The position numbers were made by a program, and so were the translations under genes. This document shows positions 33,230-42,552 of a stretch of DNA of 64,000 nucleotides, piece by piece. The stretch comes from Myxococcus flavus (GTDB lineage: Bacteria > Myxococcota > Myxococcia > Myxococcales > Myxococcaceae). Where the stretch lies: NCBI RefSeq assembly GCF_050038885.1, contig NZ_CP143624.1, forward strand, positions 5,580,001 through 5,644,000. The letters are read 5' to 3'. Within the stretch, counting starts at the first letter, position 1, and the number at the start of each line of letters is the position of its first letter. The notes below the pieces were generated by a model. The model did not search any database. It had not been told where the DNA came from and saw nothing but the letters and a program-made list of their open reading frames with translations.

Positions 33230-34480
33230 ATGGCCTCGGTCAAAGGAATTGCGAACGGCGGGAACACGCGCAAGCGCGTCCAGCAAGAGACGCTCCCCCA
33301 GGATGTACAGGCGCAGCGCGAGGCGCTCATCGCCAACTTCGCGCAGTCCGGAGCGAGGCTCCTCACGGTCGCGGCCAGGCGGTTGCCGACCGTGCTGACG
33401 CAGCCCGTGCTCGAGGGGGGAAGCCGCGTTCTCCAGGACACCACCCTCTATCTCCAGGAAGCGTCGATGGAGGAGTGGCTCCGCGCCGCTCAGAAAAAGC
33501 TGAAGGAGAGGCCGGGGAGCTCCATCCTCGGGCTGCTGGGCATTGGACTGCTCGCCGGGCGGCTGCTCCGTAAGATGGCGGAGAAGGGGGGCAAGAAGGG
33601 AGGGGCCGAGGCCTTCCGAGAAGGATTGCGCGAGAGCATGTTCCTGGCGACCCATGGTGGAGTGGGGCGGCCCCCAGCCGCAGCACGTCAGCGGTTGCTG
33701 AGGGGGGAAGCGGGGGGAGCGCCGACGCCGGGAGGTGTGGCCGAGGGCTTCAAGGAGCGATTGCGCGAAGGCATGTCGACGGCGACCCAGGGTGGTGGAG
33801 TGGGGCGGCCCCCGGCCGCGGCGCGCCTGCGCCTGCAGAAGGCTGGAGGGCCGAAGCAGGAGGCGCCACGCAAGCGCGACGTGAAGGAGAGAGCGCCGCG
33901 AGCGCCCGCGGTGAGGGCGAAGGAAGTGGCGCGAGACGTCGCCGAGGGCGCCCAGGATGCAACACGCGCCTTCGACGAGGTCGCCAAGAGCGCCCAAGGT
34001 GCAACACGCGCGTTCGCAGAGGCGACCCGGGGCGCAGCGCGCGAGGGCGGTAAGGTTGCGAGCGGCGCGCGCAAGGCGATGAAGGACACAACGCGCGAGG
34101 TCGCTCGAGGGGCAGCGAAGCCAGGGGGGAAGAAGTCGCCGCCCAGCACCGAGGCCACGTCCACGAAGGCGCCCGCACACGAGTCGAGCGGCTACCTCGG
34201 TATGGGGGCCTTCCCCGTCCGGCTGCCGGAGCGGCTTGCGAAGGCCCATGGCACCCGGAGCGGCCTCAAGGTCGCGAGCGTGGAGCCGGAGGGCCCGGCC
34301 GAGGAGGCGGGGCTGCATCCGGGTGACACGCTGCTCACGCTCGAGGGGCAGCCACTGCGAGAGGTGGATGACCTGCTCGCGCAGCTGCCTCCGGAACGGG
34401 TGGGCCAGACCGTGCACGCCAAGGTGCTGCGCGCCGGGGCTGCCAGGGACATCGACCTCACCGTTGGCGCGCACCCCTGA
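33230..34480 (+). CDS. PDZ-domain membrane-associated protein divergent from the gas-vesicle operon
   Basis: The 416-residue protein has four regions. Residues about 1-90 are helical. SSILGLLGIGLLAGRLLRKM at about 103-120 is a single membrane segment or amphipathic anchor. Residues about 125-320 are an Ala/Lys/Arg-rich segment with an internal duplication (AEAFREGLRESMFLATHGGV and AEGFKERLREGMSTATQGGG, each followed by GRPPAAAR) and 11-residue amphipathic repeats (VARDVAEGAQDATRAFDEVA). A C-terminal PDZ domain lies at about 322-416 (GYLGMGAFPVRL, LKVASVEPEGPAEEAGLHPG, DTLLTLEGQPLREVDDLL). No protease domain is present. Its place opposite hsp20-gvp suggests a partner in vesicle positioning or assembly, but this is inference only. 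Confidence 0.75.
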   Translation: MASVKGIANGGNTRKRVQQETLPQDVQAQREALIANFAQSGARLLTVAARRLPTVLTQPVLEGGSRVLQDTTLYLQEASMEEWLRAAQKKLKERPGSSILGLLGIGLLAGRLLRKMAEKGGKKGGAEAFREGLRESMFLATHGGVGRPPAAARQRLLRGEAGGAPTPGGVAEGFKERLREGMSTATQGGGVGRPPAAARLRLQKAGGPKQEAPRKRDVKERAPRAPAVRAKEVARDVAEGAQDATRAFDEVAKSAQGATRAFAEATRGAAREGGKVASGARKAMKDTTREVARGAAKPGGKKSPPSTEATSTKAPAHESSGYLGMGAFPVRLPERLAKAHGTRSGLKVASVEPEGPAEEAGLHPGDTLLTLEGQPLREVDDLLAQLPPERVGQTVHAKVLRAGAARDIDLTVGAHP

Positions 34481-34694
34481 GCCGGGTGTGGCGCGTGCTG
34501 GACTCGGAAGGTGCGTGGCCATGGAGCCCGGTGGAGGCGGCGCTCAAAGCTACGCGCCCGTGGCCGTGCACTGGGGCGCCCAATCTGAAGCTGGCGGCTG
34601 GCTGGGCTGCTCTTGGCTGGCCGGGCCGATGCGCTCGCCCGTCTGTGCGCACTGCCGGATGCGGACTCGATGACCCCATCGCGGGCGATGAAGC

Positions 34695-35621
34695 TCAGTC
34701 CCCTCCGAGCGCGGCCCTGAGCTCCTGATAGGTCGGGGCGAGTGCCCGGAGCGTCATCGCCGCGGCCCGGTCGTGGCCGGTGACGAGCGGATGCTGAATC
34801 GACCCGATCAGCTGTGCCTGCTTCGTCAAGATTGACGCCGCAGCGGGATGGCCGACGCGCTGCAGGCACCTCGCGGCGTCCGCGAGGCGCCGCGCGCCGA
34901 CTCGGATCGCGAAGTGGATGAGGTGGCCGCGCAGCCCGTCGTCGCAGCCGGCTTCGATGCGTGCCGCGAGCGCCATCGCCGCATCCTCGTTGCCGACCGT
35001 GGCTGGCGCGACGTTGTGGCAGGCGTCCGGGCGCAGCCAGTCGAGCGCACGGGGGATGACTGCGCGGACGGCCGTCGCCGGGTCGACCCGCGCCACCTGC
35101 GTGAAGTTCGTCCGCATCGTAAACGGCCTGGCGTAGTCGATGGTGTCCGCCTGCCAGGCGAGGGTGAAGTCGGCCAGCGGCAAGCGTGCGTATGGATATC
35201 CCTGCGGATCATGCATCGTCACGTGCCCATCATCGATGCCGAGCACGACGATGTAATGGTCCGCGCCGATTGGTCCCGTCTTGCCGGGCTGGTGCCGCAG
35301 GTAGCCCATCTCGACCGGACCGACCATCACCGGACCGCGAGCAAGGCATGAGGCGAGGCAGTCCAGCGCTGAGGAAGCACTCTGCCCGTACATGGTATCC
35401 GCTCGCCATCCCAGGGCCGCCAGTGCGTCCTCGATGCCAATCTCGGGGTTCCAACCATAGGGGTCGAAAAATGGCAGCACGCCACCGGTCAGTTGCATGC
35501 CGAAGGGGCTGCCCGTCACCGTCTCGATGATGCCGACGTCGGGGGCAACATCGTCACCGAGCATCATGGCCAGGGAGTTCGAATAGCAGTACGGACCGGA
35601 GCCGAAGTAGGGGATGTCCAT
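34695..35621 (-). CDS. BtrH-like / C39-like cysteine protein
   Basis: The 308-residue soluble protein starts MDIPYFGSGPYCYSNSLAMM, with the likely nucleophile Cys12 in a PYCYSNS context. A later GADHYIVVLGIDDGHVTMHD gives the His and following acidic residue of a papain-like triad. The first about 150 residues match the BtrH N-terminal acyltransferase/peptidase fold (butirosin biosynthesis); the C-terminal half is helical. Such proteins transfer acyl or peptidyl groups in natural-product or signalling contexts, but no biosynthetic genes surround it here. Alone, substrate unknown. Confidence 0.7.
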   Translation of the reverse strand: MDIPYFGSGPYCYSNSLAMMLGDDVAPDVGIIETVTGSPFGMQLTGGVLPFFDPYGWNPEIGIEDALAALGWRADTMYGQSASSALDCLASCLARGPVMVGPVEMGYLRHQPGKTGPIGADHYIVVLGIDDGHVTMHDPQGYPYARLPLADFTLAWQADTIDYARPFTMRTNFTQVARVDPATAVRAVIPRALDWLRPDACHNVAPATVGNEDAAMALAARIEAGCDDGLRGHLIHFAIRVGARRLADAARCLQRVGHPAAASILTKQAQLIGSIQHPLVTGHDRAAAMTLRALAPTYQELRAALGGD

Positions 35622-35799
35622 AGACCGGCCATGGTTCCCCTATTGCGCTGATTTCACCAGCCACAGCCGTTGCGAGCCAGCTAAAGGGCCACCTCCACCC
35701 GCTGCTCCGGCACGGGTGGGCGCACTGCCAGGGCCCGTTCCAGGTCTACGCCCAGCGCCGCCGCGGCCGGCGGATAGCGCTCCCGCGGCCGGTTCCCCA

Positions 35800-36022
35800 C
35801 AGGCATAGGCGGGCGTCCCGGTCAGCTGTGGCCAGAGTGCACAGCGCAAGGCTGGTACGCCCCGGGGCCGCCTCGCCGCACCCTCAAGGAGCAACTGCTC
35901 TTGGGGCGCACCTTCGCCACCGTGGAGGAATTGTGGCGGGCCTGCTGGTCAGCGCCCACCGTCACAGCTCGCGCTGGCTGCTTGAGCGCCACAAATTCCT
36001 CTCGTCGAGTGAGGCCCGGTAA
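35800..36022 (+). pseudogene. Integrase-core transposase remnant
   Basis: In two frames the plus strand gives LLLGRTFATVEELWRACWSA and RWLLERHKFLSSSEAR followed by a stop, the end of IS481/IS3-like integrase transposases. The rest of 35622-35799 holds a short minus-strand tail ending VRPPVPEQRVEVAL that I cannot place. Confidence 0.55.
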
Positions 36023-36107
36023 GAGTTGATGCAGTCGAAGCAGGCGGCCTGATTACGGCCAACCCGGTGTCTCAACAATCCGGTGCGGTACATGCCTTTC
36101 AATCCGC

Positions 36108-37022
36108 TCACCGCAGGGCGTCGGCCAGATAGTCGACGAACACCCTGACCCGCGCAGGCAAGTTGGCGCCGCCGACAAAGACGGCGTGGACGTTCTCCAC
36201 GTCGCCCGGATTGTAGCGCTCCAGCAGCGGAACCAAGCGGCCCGAGCGTAGCTCTTCTGCGACGCTGAAGGCGCCGACCCGCGTCACCCCCACACCGGCC
36301 GCAGCCAACTGGCCCAGCGTCTCGCCGTTATTGGCTTCGATGCAGCCCTTCACGCACAGACTGTATTCGCGCCCGTCGCGCACGAAGGGCCAGACCGCTT
36401 CGGCCCGGCGAAAATTGAAGTTCAGGCAGTTGTGGTGGTGCAGGTCTTCGGGAACCATCGGCGTCCCGCGCCGGGCCAGATAGTCGGGCGAAGCCACAAT
36501 CACGCGCCGATTTTCGCCGAGCTTGCGCGCGGTCAAACCGCTGTCCGCAAGCGGGCCGAAGCGAATGCCGACGTCCGCCTGACCCGCTGCAATATCGACC
36601 ACCCTATCTGTCAAGTTGATGTCTACCAGGATGTGCGGGTATCGCGCCGCGAAGTCGCCCAGCAGGGGGACCACGCACAGGCGCCCATGCGCAAGGGAGG
36701 CGCTCACCCTCAACCGCCCGCGCGGCGCGCCCCGGTCGGCGATGGCCTGCTCAGCGTCGTCCAACTCCGTCAGGATGCGCCGCGCCGCACCGAGATAGGC
36801 TTGCCCCTCGGGCGTCAGGGTCAGGGCCCGGGTCGTGCGCAGCATCAGTCGTACTCCCAGCCGCGCCTCGATGCGGTCGATCGTCCGGCTGACGGCCGAT
36901 GGGGTCAGGTTCAGGTCACGCCCGGCCGCCGAGAAGCTGCCGGTCGCCGCCACGGCCGAAAAGATGGCCATCTCTCGCGCCCGATCCGCGCCGCCCGGCT
37001 GAACCTGCACCTTTGCGTTCAT
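36108..37022 (-). CDS. LysR-family transcriptional regulator
   Basis: This full-length regulator (304 residues) has an N-terminal winged HTH (FSAAGRDLNLTPSAVSRTID, then RIEARLGVRLMLRTTRALTL). The two-lobe effector-binding domain is complete (DINLTDRVVDIAAGQADVGI). It is divergent from the MFS transporter with 124 bases between starts, the classical layout in which a LysR protein controls the neighbouring transporter. Sequence style resembles alphaproteobacterial regulators (inference). Confidence 0.92.
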   Translation of the reverse strand: MNAKVQVQPGGADRAREMAIFSAVAATGSFSAAGRDLNLTPSAVSRTIDRIEARLGVRLMLRTTRALTLTPEGQAYLGAARRILTELDDAEQAIADRGAPRGRLRVSASLAHGRLCVVPLLGDFAARYPHILVDINLTDRVVDIAAGQADVGIRFGPLADSGLTARKLGENRRVIVASPDYLARRGTPMVPEDLHHHNCLNFNFRRAEAVWPFVRDGREYSLCVKGCIEANNGETLGQLAAAGVGVTRVGAFSVAEELRSGRLVPLLERYNPGDVENVHAVFVGGANLPARVRVFVDYLADALR

Positions 37023-37146
37023 CTCAAGAATCCTTGGCTTTGAAGGGCTCTAACGCGCCCGCGACGGCCCAGCCATCTTTGCGTGCTCAGAACAACGCAC
37101 CCCGTCGCGAACCGTCGCTGCGGGGGGCAGAGAAAGGTTCCTGCGG

Positions 37147-38331
37147 ATGAAGCCCAACCCCCCTCTTCTCGCCCTGGCGGTCGGCGCCTTCGGCATCGGC
37201 GTCACGGAGTTCGCGCCCATGGGCATGCTGCCTGTGATCGCCGACGACCTCGGCGTCTCCATCCCCGCGGCGGGGCTGCTGGTCAGCGCCTACGCCTTCG
37301 GGGTGCTGGTCGGCGCGCCGGTGATGACCTTGACGACCGGTCGCGTGCCGCGCCGGACCCTGCTGGTCGGCCTGATGGGCATTTTCACCCTGGGCAATCT
37401 GCTGTCGGCGCTCGCGCCGGAGTACTGGACCTTGATGGCGGCCCGGGTGGTGACGTCGTTCAACCACGGCGCCTTCTTCGGTGTGGGCGCCATCGTCGCG
37501 GCCAGCGTGGTCGCGCCGAACAGGCGGGCGGGCGCTGTCGCGGCCATGTTCATGGGGCTGACCGTTGCCAACATCACCGGCGTTCCCCTGGCCTCCTGGG
37601 CAGGCGAGAGCCTGGGCTGGCGCGCCTCCTTCTGGGGCATCGCGGGGCTGGGCGCCCTGGCGATGGTTGCGCTCCGCCTGACCCTGCCGCACGGCCGGGT
37701 CGAGCCCTCCGCCGACAGCGGCGTCATGAAGGCCGAATTGGCGGTGCTCAGGCGCGGCCCTGTCCTGGCCGCCCTGGCCCTGACCGTTATCGGCTCCAGC
37801 GCCATGTTCACCGTCTTCACCTACATCGCTCCAATTCTGAAGGAGCAAACCTTGGCCTCGGCCGGCTTCGTCACCGCCATGCTGGTGACCTATGGCCTGG
37901 GGCTGACGATCGGCAACTGGCTGGGAGGGCGCTTCGCCGACAGGTCGGTGGACCGTACCTTGATGGTCTCCCTGGCGTGCCTCGCCACACTGCTGGTCGT
38001 CTTCGCCGGGGTCATGCCGTGGCAGGCGCCCGCCGCCGTGGTGATTTTCCTCTGGGGTGTGGCGAGCTTCGCCTTGGTGCCGCCGCTGCAGATGCGAGTG
38101 ATGACCGCCGCCAGTGACGCGCCGAACCTGGCTTCGGCCATGAACATCGGGGCCTTCAACCTGGGCAACGCCATTGGCGCGGCCCTCGGTGGGGCCGTCA
38201 TCGGCCTCAACCTCAGCTATCCGGCCGTGGCTTTGGCCGGGGCGGCGATGGCTGGAGCGGGCCTCATCCTGGTCTTGTTGCTGGTTCGCCGCGAGGCCCG
38301 CGTGGTCGCGACGCTCCCGGCGCGCTGCTAG
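37147..38331 (+). CDS. MFS drug/sugar efflux transporter (AraJ/YdhP-like)
   Basis: The 394-residue inner-membrane protein has twelve predicted helices. The N-terminal FGIGVTEFAPMGMLPVIADD is characteristic of the DHA1 AraJ/YdhP/PbuE-type exporters. The motif-A loop after helix 2 (TLTTGRVPRR) is relaxed. It likely exports a small molecule by proton antiport and is probably induced through the divergent LysR protein. The pair looks like an acquired cassette: it is compact and flanked by transposase debris on both sides. Confidence 0.9.
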   Translation: MKPNPPLLALAVGAFGIGVTEFAPMGMLPVIADDLGVSIPAAGLLVSAYAFGVLVGAPVMTLTTGRVPRRTLLVGLMGIFTLGNLLSALAPEYWTLMAARVVTSFNHGAFFGVGAIVAASVVAPNRRAGAVAAMFMGLTVANITGVPLASWAGESLGWRASFWGIAGLGALAMVALRLTLPHGRVEPSADSGVMKAELAVLRRGPVLAALALTVIGSSAMFTVFTYIAPILKEQTLASAGFVTAMLVTYGLGLTIGNWLGGRFADRSVDRTLMVSLACLATLLVVFAGVMPWQAPAAVVIFLWGVASFALVPPLQMRVMTAASDAPNLASAMNIGAFNLGNAIGAALGGAVIGLNLSYPAVALAGAAMAGAGLILVLLLVRREARVVATLPARC

Positions 38332-38374
38332 GAGCCTGTCGCGGTAATCGTGACGGGGCCTCGCCTGGCAGGGG

Positions 38375-38604
38375 CTGAGGGGCCTCAATGCCCTCCATGA
38401 GCACGAAGTACCGCCCCTGGAATGTGCAGCAGGACTCCCTGCTGCCGCCGTCGCTGAGGAGTGGGCGCTCATCTGCGCCACCCGCAACCTCCTTGAGCTC
38501 TTCCACGCAACGGCCGCGGAGCGACCGGCTGCGCCTCAATCCGGCGGCAAGCTCTCTGCCTCGTCCGCGCTCGCCTCCTGGCTCATGACCGCCACAGGCT
38601 CCTA
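38375..38604 (+). pseudogene. IS1182-type transposase C-terminal remnant
   Basis: A plus-strand frame gives EEWALICATRNLLELFHATA followed by a Ser/Ala tail and a stop, as at the end of IS1182/IS5-like transposases. It lacks any catalytic residues and fills the gap between the MFS gene and hrpA. Confidence 0.6.
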
Positions 38605-41600
38605 GCGCAGCGCCGAGAGGGCCGCGCCGACCTTCGCCACCGTCACCGACACGGGCGTCGTCACCTCCGGAGCGAAGATGGCCACTCGGAGCTCCTCGAA
38701 GGCCCACCGCAGCTCCTGCGCGGCCTCCTGGTCACGCACGGTGGCACGCCTGGCGAGGAAGGTCTCCCACAGGGGGGTGAAGGGCGCGGCCTTCCCTGCG
38801 TCCTTGCCGGGGTTCGCCACCGCACGCGCCAGCCGTGCCTGGGCCGCGCGGAGATAGCGCGGGTAGTGCAGCAGGCGCACGAAGGGGATCCACTCGATGA
38901 GCTTCGCGGGGAACAGATGCTCGAGCTGCGCGCGGATGTCCCGCACGGCCGCCGCGCCGCTCGGCCCCCTGGATGCTGCCTTGAGTGCAGCGAGCGTCTT
39001 GGCGAGCTCCGAGGAGGTGACAACGACGGCGTTCGCCCAGTCCCGGGCCGCCTGCTCGATGCGCGGTGAGCCCTCTCGGAGCAGCGCCTCGAAGGCCGCC
39101 TTCGTGCGGGGCAGCGGCGCGCCCGGTGCGAGCTTGAACGCATCGTCGACGCCGCGTGCGAGGACGAGCGCCCGGAAGGCGTCGGCCTGGCCCCGCGCGG
39201 GCGGCGCGCCGTCCAGAGAAGGGAAGGGAGGCGGCATGCGCGCGGCGCTGACGGCCACGTGCCCCCGCGCGGCGAGCATCAGGAGCCGGCGGACCCCCGT
39301 GCGCGTGGCCGTGTCTGCGGCGGAGGAGGTCTCGAGCAGCACCAGGTCCACGGTGGCGCCCCGGTCGACGAGCGCGGGATGGCTGCGGACCTCGAGGTTG
39401 CCGACCCGCCGGGTGACCACGGAGGGCAGCTCGCCGAAGGTCCAGGCCGTCAGTCCCTTGCGCTCCCAGTCCGAAGCCGGTGCCGCGCTGCGCAGCGCCG
39501 CCCGTGCATGTCCCCCGTGCTGCTTGAGCAGCGCGTCGACGTCGCGGCCCCGCGCGAGCTCCTTTCCCCGCTCGTCGAGTACCCGGAGCGTGATGCGCAG
39601 GTACGGCACCACGGCATCCGCCCGGAAGGACTCATCGGTCACCTCCACGCCGCACAGGCGGGATACCGCACGCGCGAGCGCTGGAATCAGCGGCCCGCGG
39701 AAGGGCACCAGTTCTTTTTCGAGACGGTCGACCAGTTCCGGCAACGGCCCCAGCTGCTTGCGCTGGGCGCGGGGGAGCTGCTCGAGCAGGGCGGTGAGTT
39801 TCTCCCGCTGCCACCCGGGGATGGTCCAGTCGAGCTCACCCGGGACCAACTGCGCGAGCAGCAGCAGCGGCACGCTCAGGGTGATGCCGTCGTCCTCGGC
39901 CGCGGGGTCGAAGGTGTACGTCACCGGCACGGACGCGCCATGCAGCTTGATGGCATCCGGGTAGTGCGCCGGGGACAGGCCCGGGTCGTGCGAGAGGGCA
40001 TCCTCCATCGAGAGGACGAGCACGTCGGGGTCGGCCGCCTCGGCCTTGCGACGCCAGACCTCGAAGCCCGCTCCGTCCGTCACGTCCGCCGGGACGCGCT
40101 TGTCGAAGAAGGTCAGCATCGCCTCGCTGTCGAGCAGCTCGCTGCGCCGGGCCTTGTCCCGCAGGCGCGCCACGCGCTCGAGCACCTGGCGGTTCTTCTC
40201 CTGGAACGCCCCCCGGGTGCGGTACTCGCCCCGCACCAGGGCATGCTCGAGGAACATCAGCCGTGCTTCGGCGGGGTCCCTGCTGGCCAGGGGCACGGGG
40301 CGCTCCCTGAAGACGGTGAGCCCGAAGAGGGTCGCGTTCTCCTTCACGATGGCGCGCGCGGACTTCTCCGACCAGTGCGGCTCGGAGTAGCTGCGCTTGA
40401 GCAGGTGGGGGGCCGCCGCGGCGAGCCACTCCGGGTCGAGCTTCGCCACGGTGCGCGCGAAAAGCTGGGACGTCTCCACGAGCTCGAACGCCATCACCCA
40501 GGCAGGGGGCTTCTTCGCGAGCGCCGACGAGGGGTGAATCATGAAGCGCGTCTGCTTCGCGCCCGTGTAGTGGCGCTGCTCCGGATTCCACTGGCCGATG
40601 CGGGACAGGAGCCCGGTGAGGAGCGCCTGGTGCAGGGCGTCCCCGCGCGCCGGGGCGCCCCGGCCCTTGCGCGGCAGGCGCAGCTCGCGGACGGTCTCCT
40701 CGAGCTGGCGCTGGACGTCCCGCCACTCGCGCACCCGCAGGAAGGACAGGAAGTTGTCCCGGCACACGCGCCGAAGATGGGACGTCCCCCGGCCCTCGGC
40801 CTCGCGCACGAACGCCCACAGCTTGAGGAGCCCCGTGAAGTCCGAGTGCTCGTCACGGAAGCGCGCGTGCAACGCGTCCGCCTTCTGCGCGAGCTCCCGT
40901 GGCCGCTCGCGCGGGTCCTGCAGGTTGAGCGCCGCGGCGACGATGAGCACCTCGTCCAGGCACCCGTACTCGGCGCCGGCGAGAATCATCCGCGCGATGC
41001 GCGGGTCCACCGGGAAGCGCGCGAGCTGGTGCCCGAGTGGCGTCAAGGTGCGCTCCTTGCCCTCGATGGCCCCGAGCTCCTCGAGCACCCGCCAGCCCTC
41101 GGCGATGGCCTTGGGCTGGGGCGGGTCGAGGAAGGGGAAGTCCTCGACGTCACCGAGGCCGAGGGACTTCATCCGCAGGATGACCCCCGCGAGCCCGGTG
41201 CGCTTGATTTCCGGGTCGGTGAAGGCGGGCCGCGTGGTGAAGCTCACCTCGTCGTAGAGGCGCACGCAGATTCCCTCGCGCACGCGGCCGCAGCGCCCCT
41301 TGCGCTGGTCGGCGCTGGCCTGGGAGACCGGCTCGATATGCAGGCGCGTGGTGCCCGAGCGTGGCTCGTAACGCGACAGGCGCGCCACCCCCGTGTCCAC
41401 GACGTACACAATCCCCGGGATGGTGACCGACGTCTCCGCGACGTTGGTGGCGAGGATGACCCGGCGCTCGGGGATGGTGGCGAAGACACGCGACTGCTCG
41501 GCGGCCGACAGGCGCGCATACAGGGGCTGCACCACCGTGCCGCGAAGCTCGCGCGCGTTCAGGGCATTCTCGGCCTCGCGGATTTCCCGCTCCCCTGGGA

Positions 41601-42312
41601 GGAACACGAGGACGTCCCCGTCGGGGTCGAGCGAGAGCACGTTCGCCACCGCATCGGCGACGGCGTCGGCGAGCTCGGCGTCCTCGGGGGGCGGCTCGTA
41701 GAGCACGTCCACCGGGAAGGTACGGCCCTCCACCTGGATGACCGGAGCCCCCCCGAAGAACTGCGAGAAGCGCTCGGTCTCGATGGTGGCCGAGCTCACC
41801 ACCACCTTGAGGTCGGGGCGCCTGGGGAGGATGCGCTTGAGCCACCCGAGCAGGAAGTCGATGGTGAGGCTGCGCTCGTGGGCCTCGTCGAGCACGATGG
41901 TGTCGTAGCGGCGCAGGAGCGGGTCGCTGTGAATCTGCGCGAGCAGGACCCCGTCGGTCATGAACTTCACGGCCGTCTGCCGGGACGAGCGGTCCTCGAA
42001 GCGAATCTGGTAGCCGACGTCCGTGCCCAGCTCCGTGCCGAGCTCGCGTGCCACGCGCGCCGCCACGCTCGTCGCGGCGATACGCCGGGGCTGGGTGACG
42101 CCAATCTGGCGCGGGCGGCCGCGCCCCATGGCGAGCAGGATTTTCGGCAGCTGCGTCGTCTTCCCGGAGCCGGTGGCCCCCGCGACAATGACCACCTGAT
42201 GGGCGGTGATGGCCGCGGTGATGTCCTCCACCCGGCTCGAGATGGGGAGCTCGGGGGGAAAGTGCAGGGTGGGCAAGCCGCCGGAGGTGGGGGCAGGTGA
42301 GTCGCCGGACAT
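38602..42312 (-). CDS. hrpA: ATP-dependent RNA helicase HrpA
   Basis: The 1236-residue DEAH-box helicase has motif I VAGATGSGKTTQLPKILL near residue 46 and motif II VLDEAHERS at about 150. Motif III is VVSSATIETERFSQFF, and motifs IV-VI include TNVAETSVTIPGI and RKGRCGRVREG. They are followed by the helicase-associated winged helix/HA2 and OB-fold regions and the long HrpA-specific C-terminal domain. The length fits E. coli HrpA (about 1300). The start MSGDSPAPT at 42312 is used because the upstream extension shows no similarity. HrpA acts on RNA and rescues stalled ribosomes in E. coli. It stands alone and is convergent with the MFS gene. Confidence 0.95.
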   Translation of the reverse strand: MSGDSPAPTSGGLPTLHFPPELPISSRVEDITAAITAHQVVIVAGATGSGKTTQLPKILLAMGRGRPRQIGVTQPRRIAATSVAARVARELGTELGTDVGYQIRFEDRSSRQTAVKFMTDGVLLAQIHSDPLLRRYDTIVLDEAHERSLTIDFLLGWLKRILPRRPDLKVVVSSATIETERFSQFFGGAPVIQVEGRTFPVDVLYEPPPEDAELADAVADAVANVLSLDPDGDVLVFLPGEREIREAENALNARELRGTVVQPLYARLSAAEQSRVFATIPERRVILATNVAETSVTIPGIVYVVDTGVARLSRYEPRSGTTRLHIEPVSQASADQRKGRCGRVREGICVRLYDEVSFTTRPAFTDPEIKRTGLAGVILRMKSLGLGDVEDFPFLDPPQPKAIAEGWRVLEELGAIEGKERTLTPLGHQLARFPVDPRIARMILAGAEYGCLDEVLIVAAALNLQDPRERPRELAQKADALHARFRDEHSDFTGLLKLWAFVREAEGRGTSHLRRVCRDNFLSFLRVREWRDVQRQLEETVRELRLPRKGRGAPARGDALHQALLTGLLSRIGQWNPEQRHYTGAKQTRFMIHPSSALAKKPPAWVMAFELVETSQLFARTVAKLDPEWLAAAAPHLLKRSYSEPHWSEKSARAIVKENATLFGLTVFRERPVPLASRDPAEARLMFLEHALVRGEYRTRGAFQEKNRQVLERVARLRDKARRSELLDSEAMLTFFDKRVPADVTDGAGFEVWRRKAEAADPDVLVLSMEDALSHDPGLSPAHYPDAIKLHGASVPVTYTFDPAAEDDGITLSVPLLLLAQLVPGELDWTIPGWQREKLTALLEQLPRAQRKQLGPLPELVDRLEKELVPFRGPLIPALARAVSRLCGVEVTDESFRADAVVPYLRITLRVLDERGKELARGRDVDALLKQHGGHARAALRSAAPASDWERKGLTAWTFGELPSVVTRRVGNLEVRSHPALVDRGATVDLVLLETSSAADTATRTGVRRLLMLAARGHVAVSAARMPPPFPSLDGAPPARGQADAFRALVLARGVDDAFKLAPGAPLPRTKAAFEALLREGSPRIEQAARDWANAVVVTSSELAKTLAALKAASRGPSGAAAVRDIRAQLEHLFPAKLIEWIPFVRLLHYPRYLRAAQARLARAVANPGKDAGKAAPFTPLWETFLARRATVRDQEAAQELRWAFEELRVAIFAPEVTTPVSVTVAKVGAALSALR

Positions 42313-42552
42313 GGCAGCATGGCCTATCACTGAAGCGTACGCTCCGCCCCTGCCGAATCGTGTGGGCGCCTGCTCGCCCAGCATTCCTGGAGGGAAACTC
42401 CCCGCACGCCAATACGCGCCTGCAGGCGAACTGTGGGAGTGACGCACGGAGGGGCGCGGAGAAACTGGCCGAGGGGACGCTGGTCGATGTCTTCCCCGTC
42501 AAGGGACTGGTGCCCTTCCTGCGCAAGGTCATCGCCACTCTCGCGGCCGGGT

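Noticed and set aside
33620..33850. DNA repeat considered as a CRISPR or VNTR
   Set aside because: It is an imperfect in-frame duplication inside the PDZ protein gene, with only two units.
35680..35810. Possible serine/threonine kinase C-terminal fragment on the minus strand
   Set aside because: Only a short RERYPPAAAALGVDLERALA stretch resembles such proteins; too little to support the call.
39259..42300. A 1013-codon plus-strand frame antisense to hrpA
   Set aside because: Rich in Arg/Gly/Leu with no motif; a typical antisense shadow in high-GC DNA.
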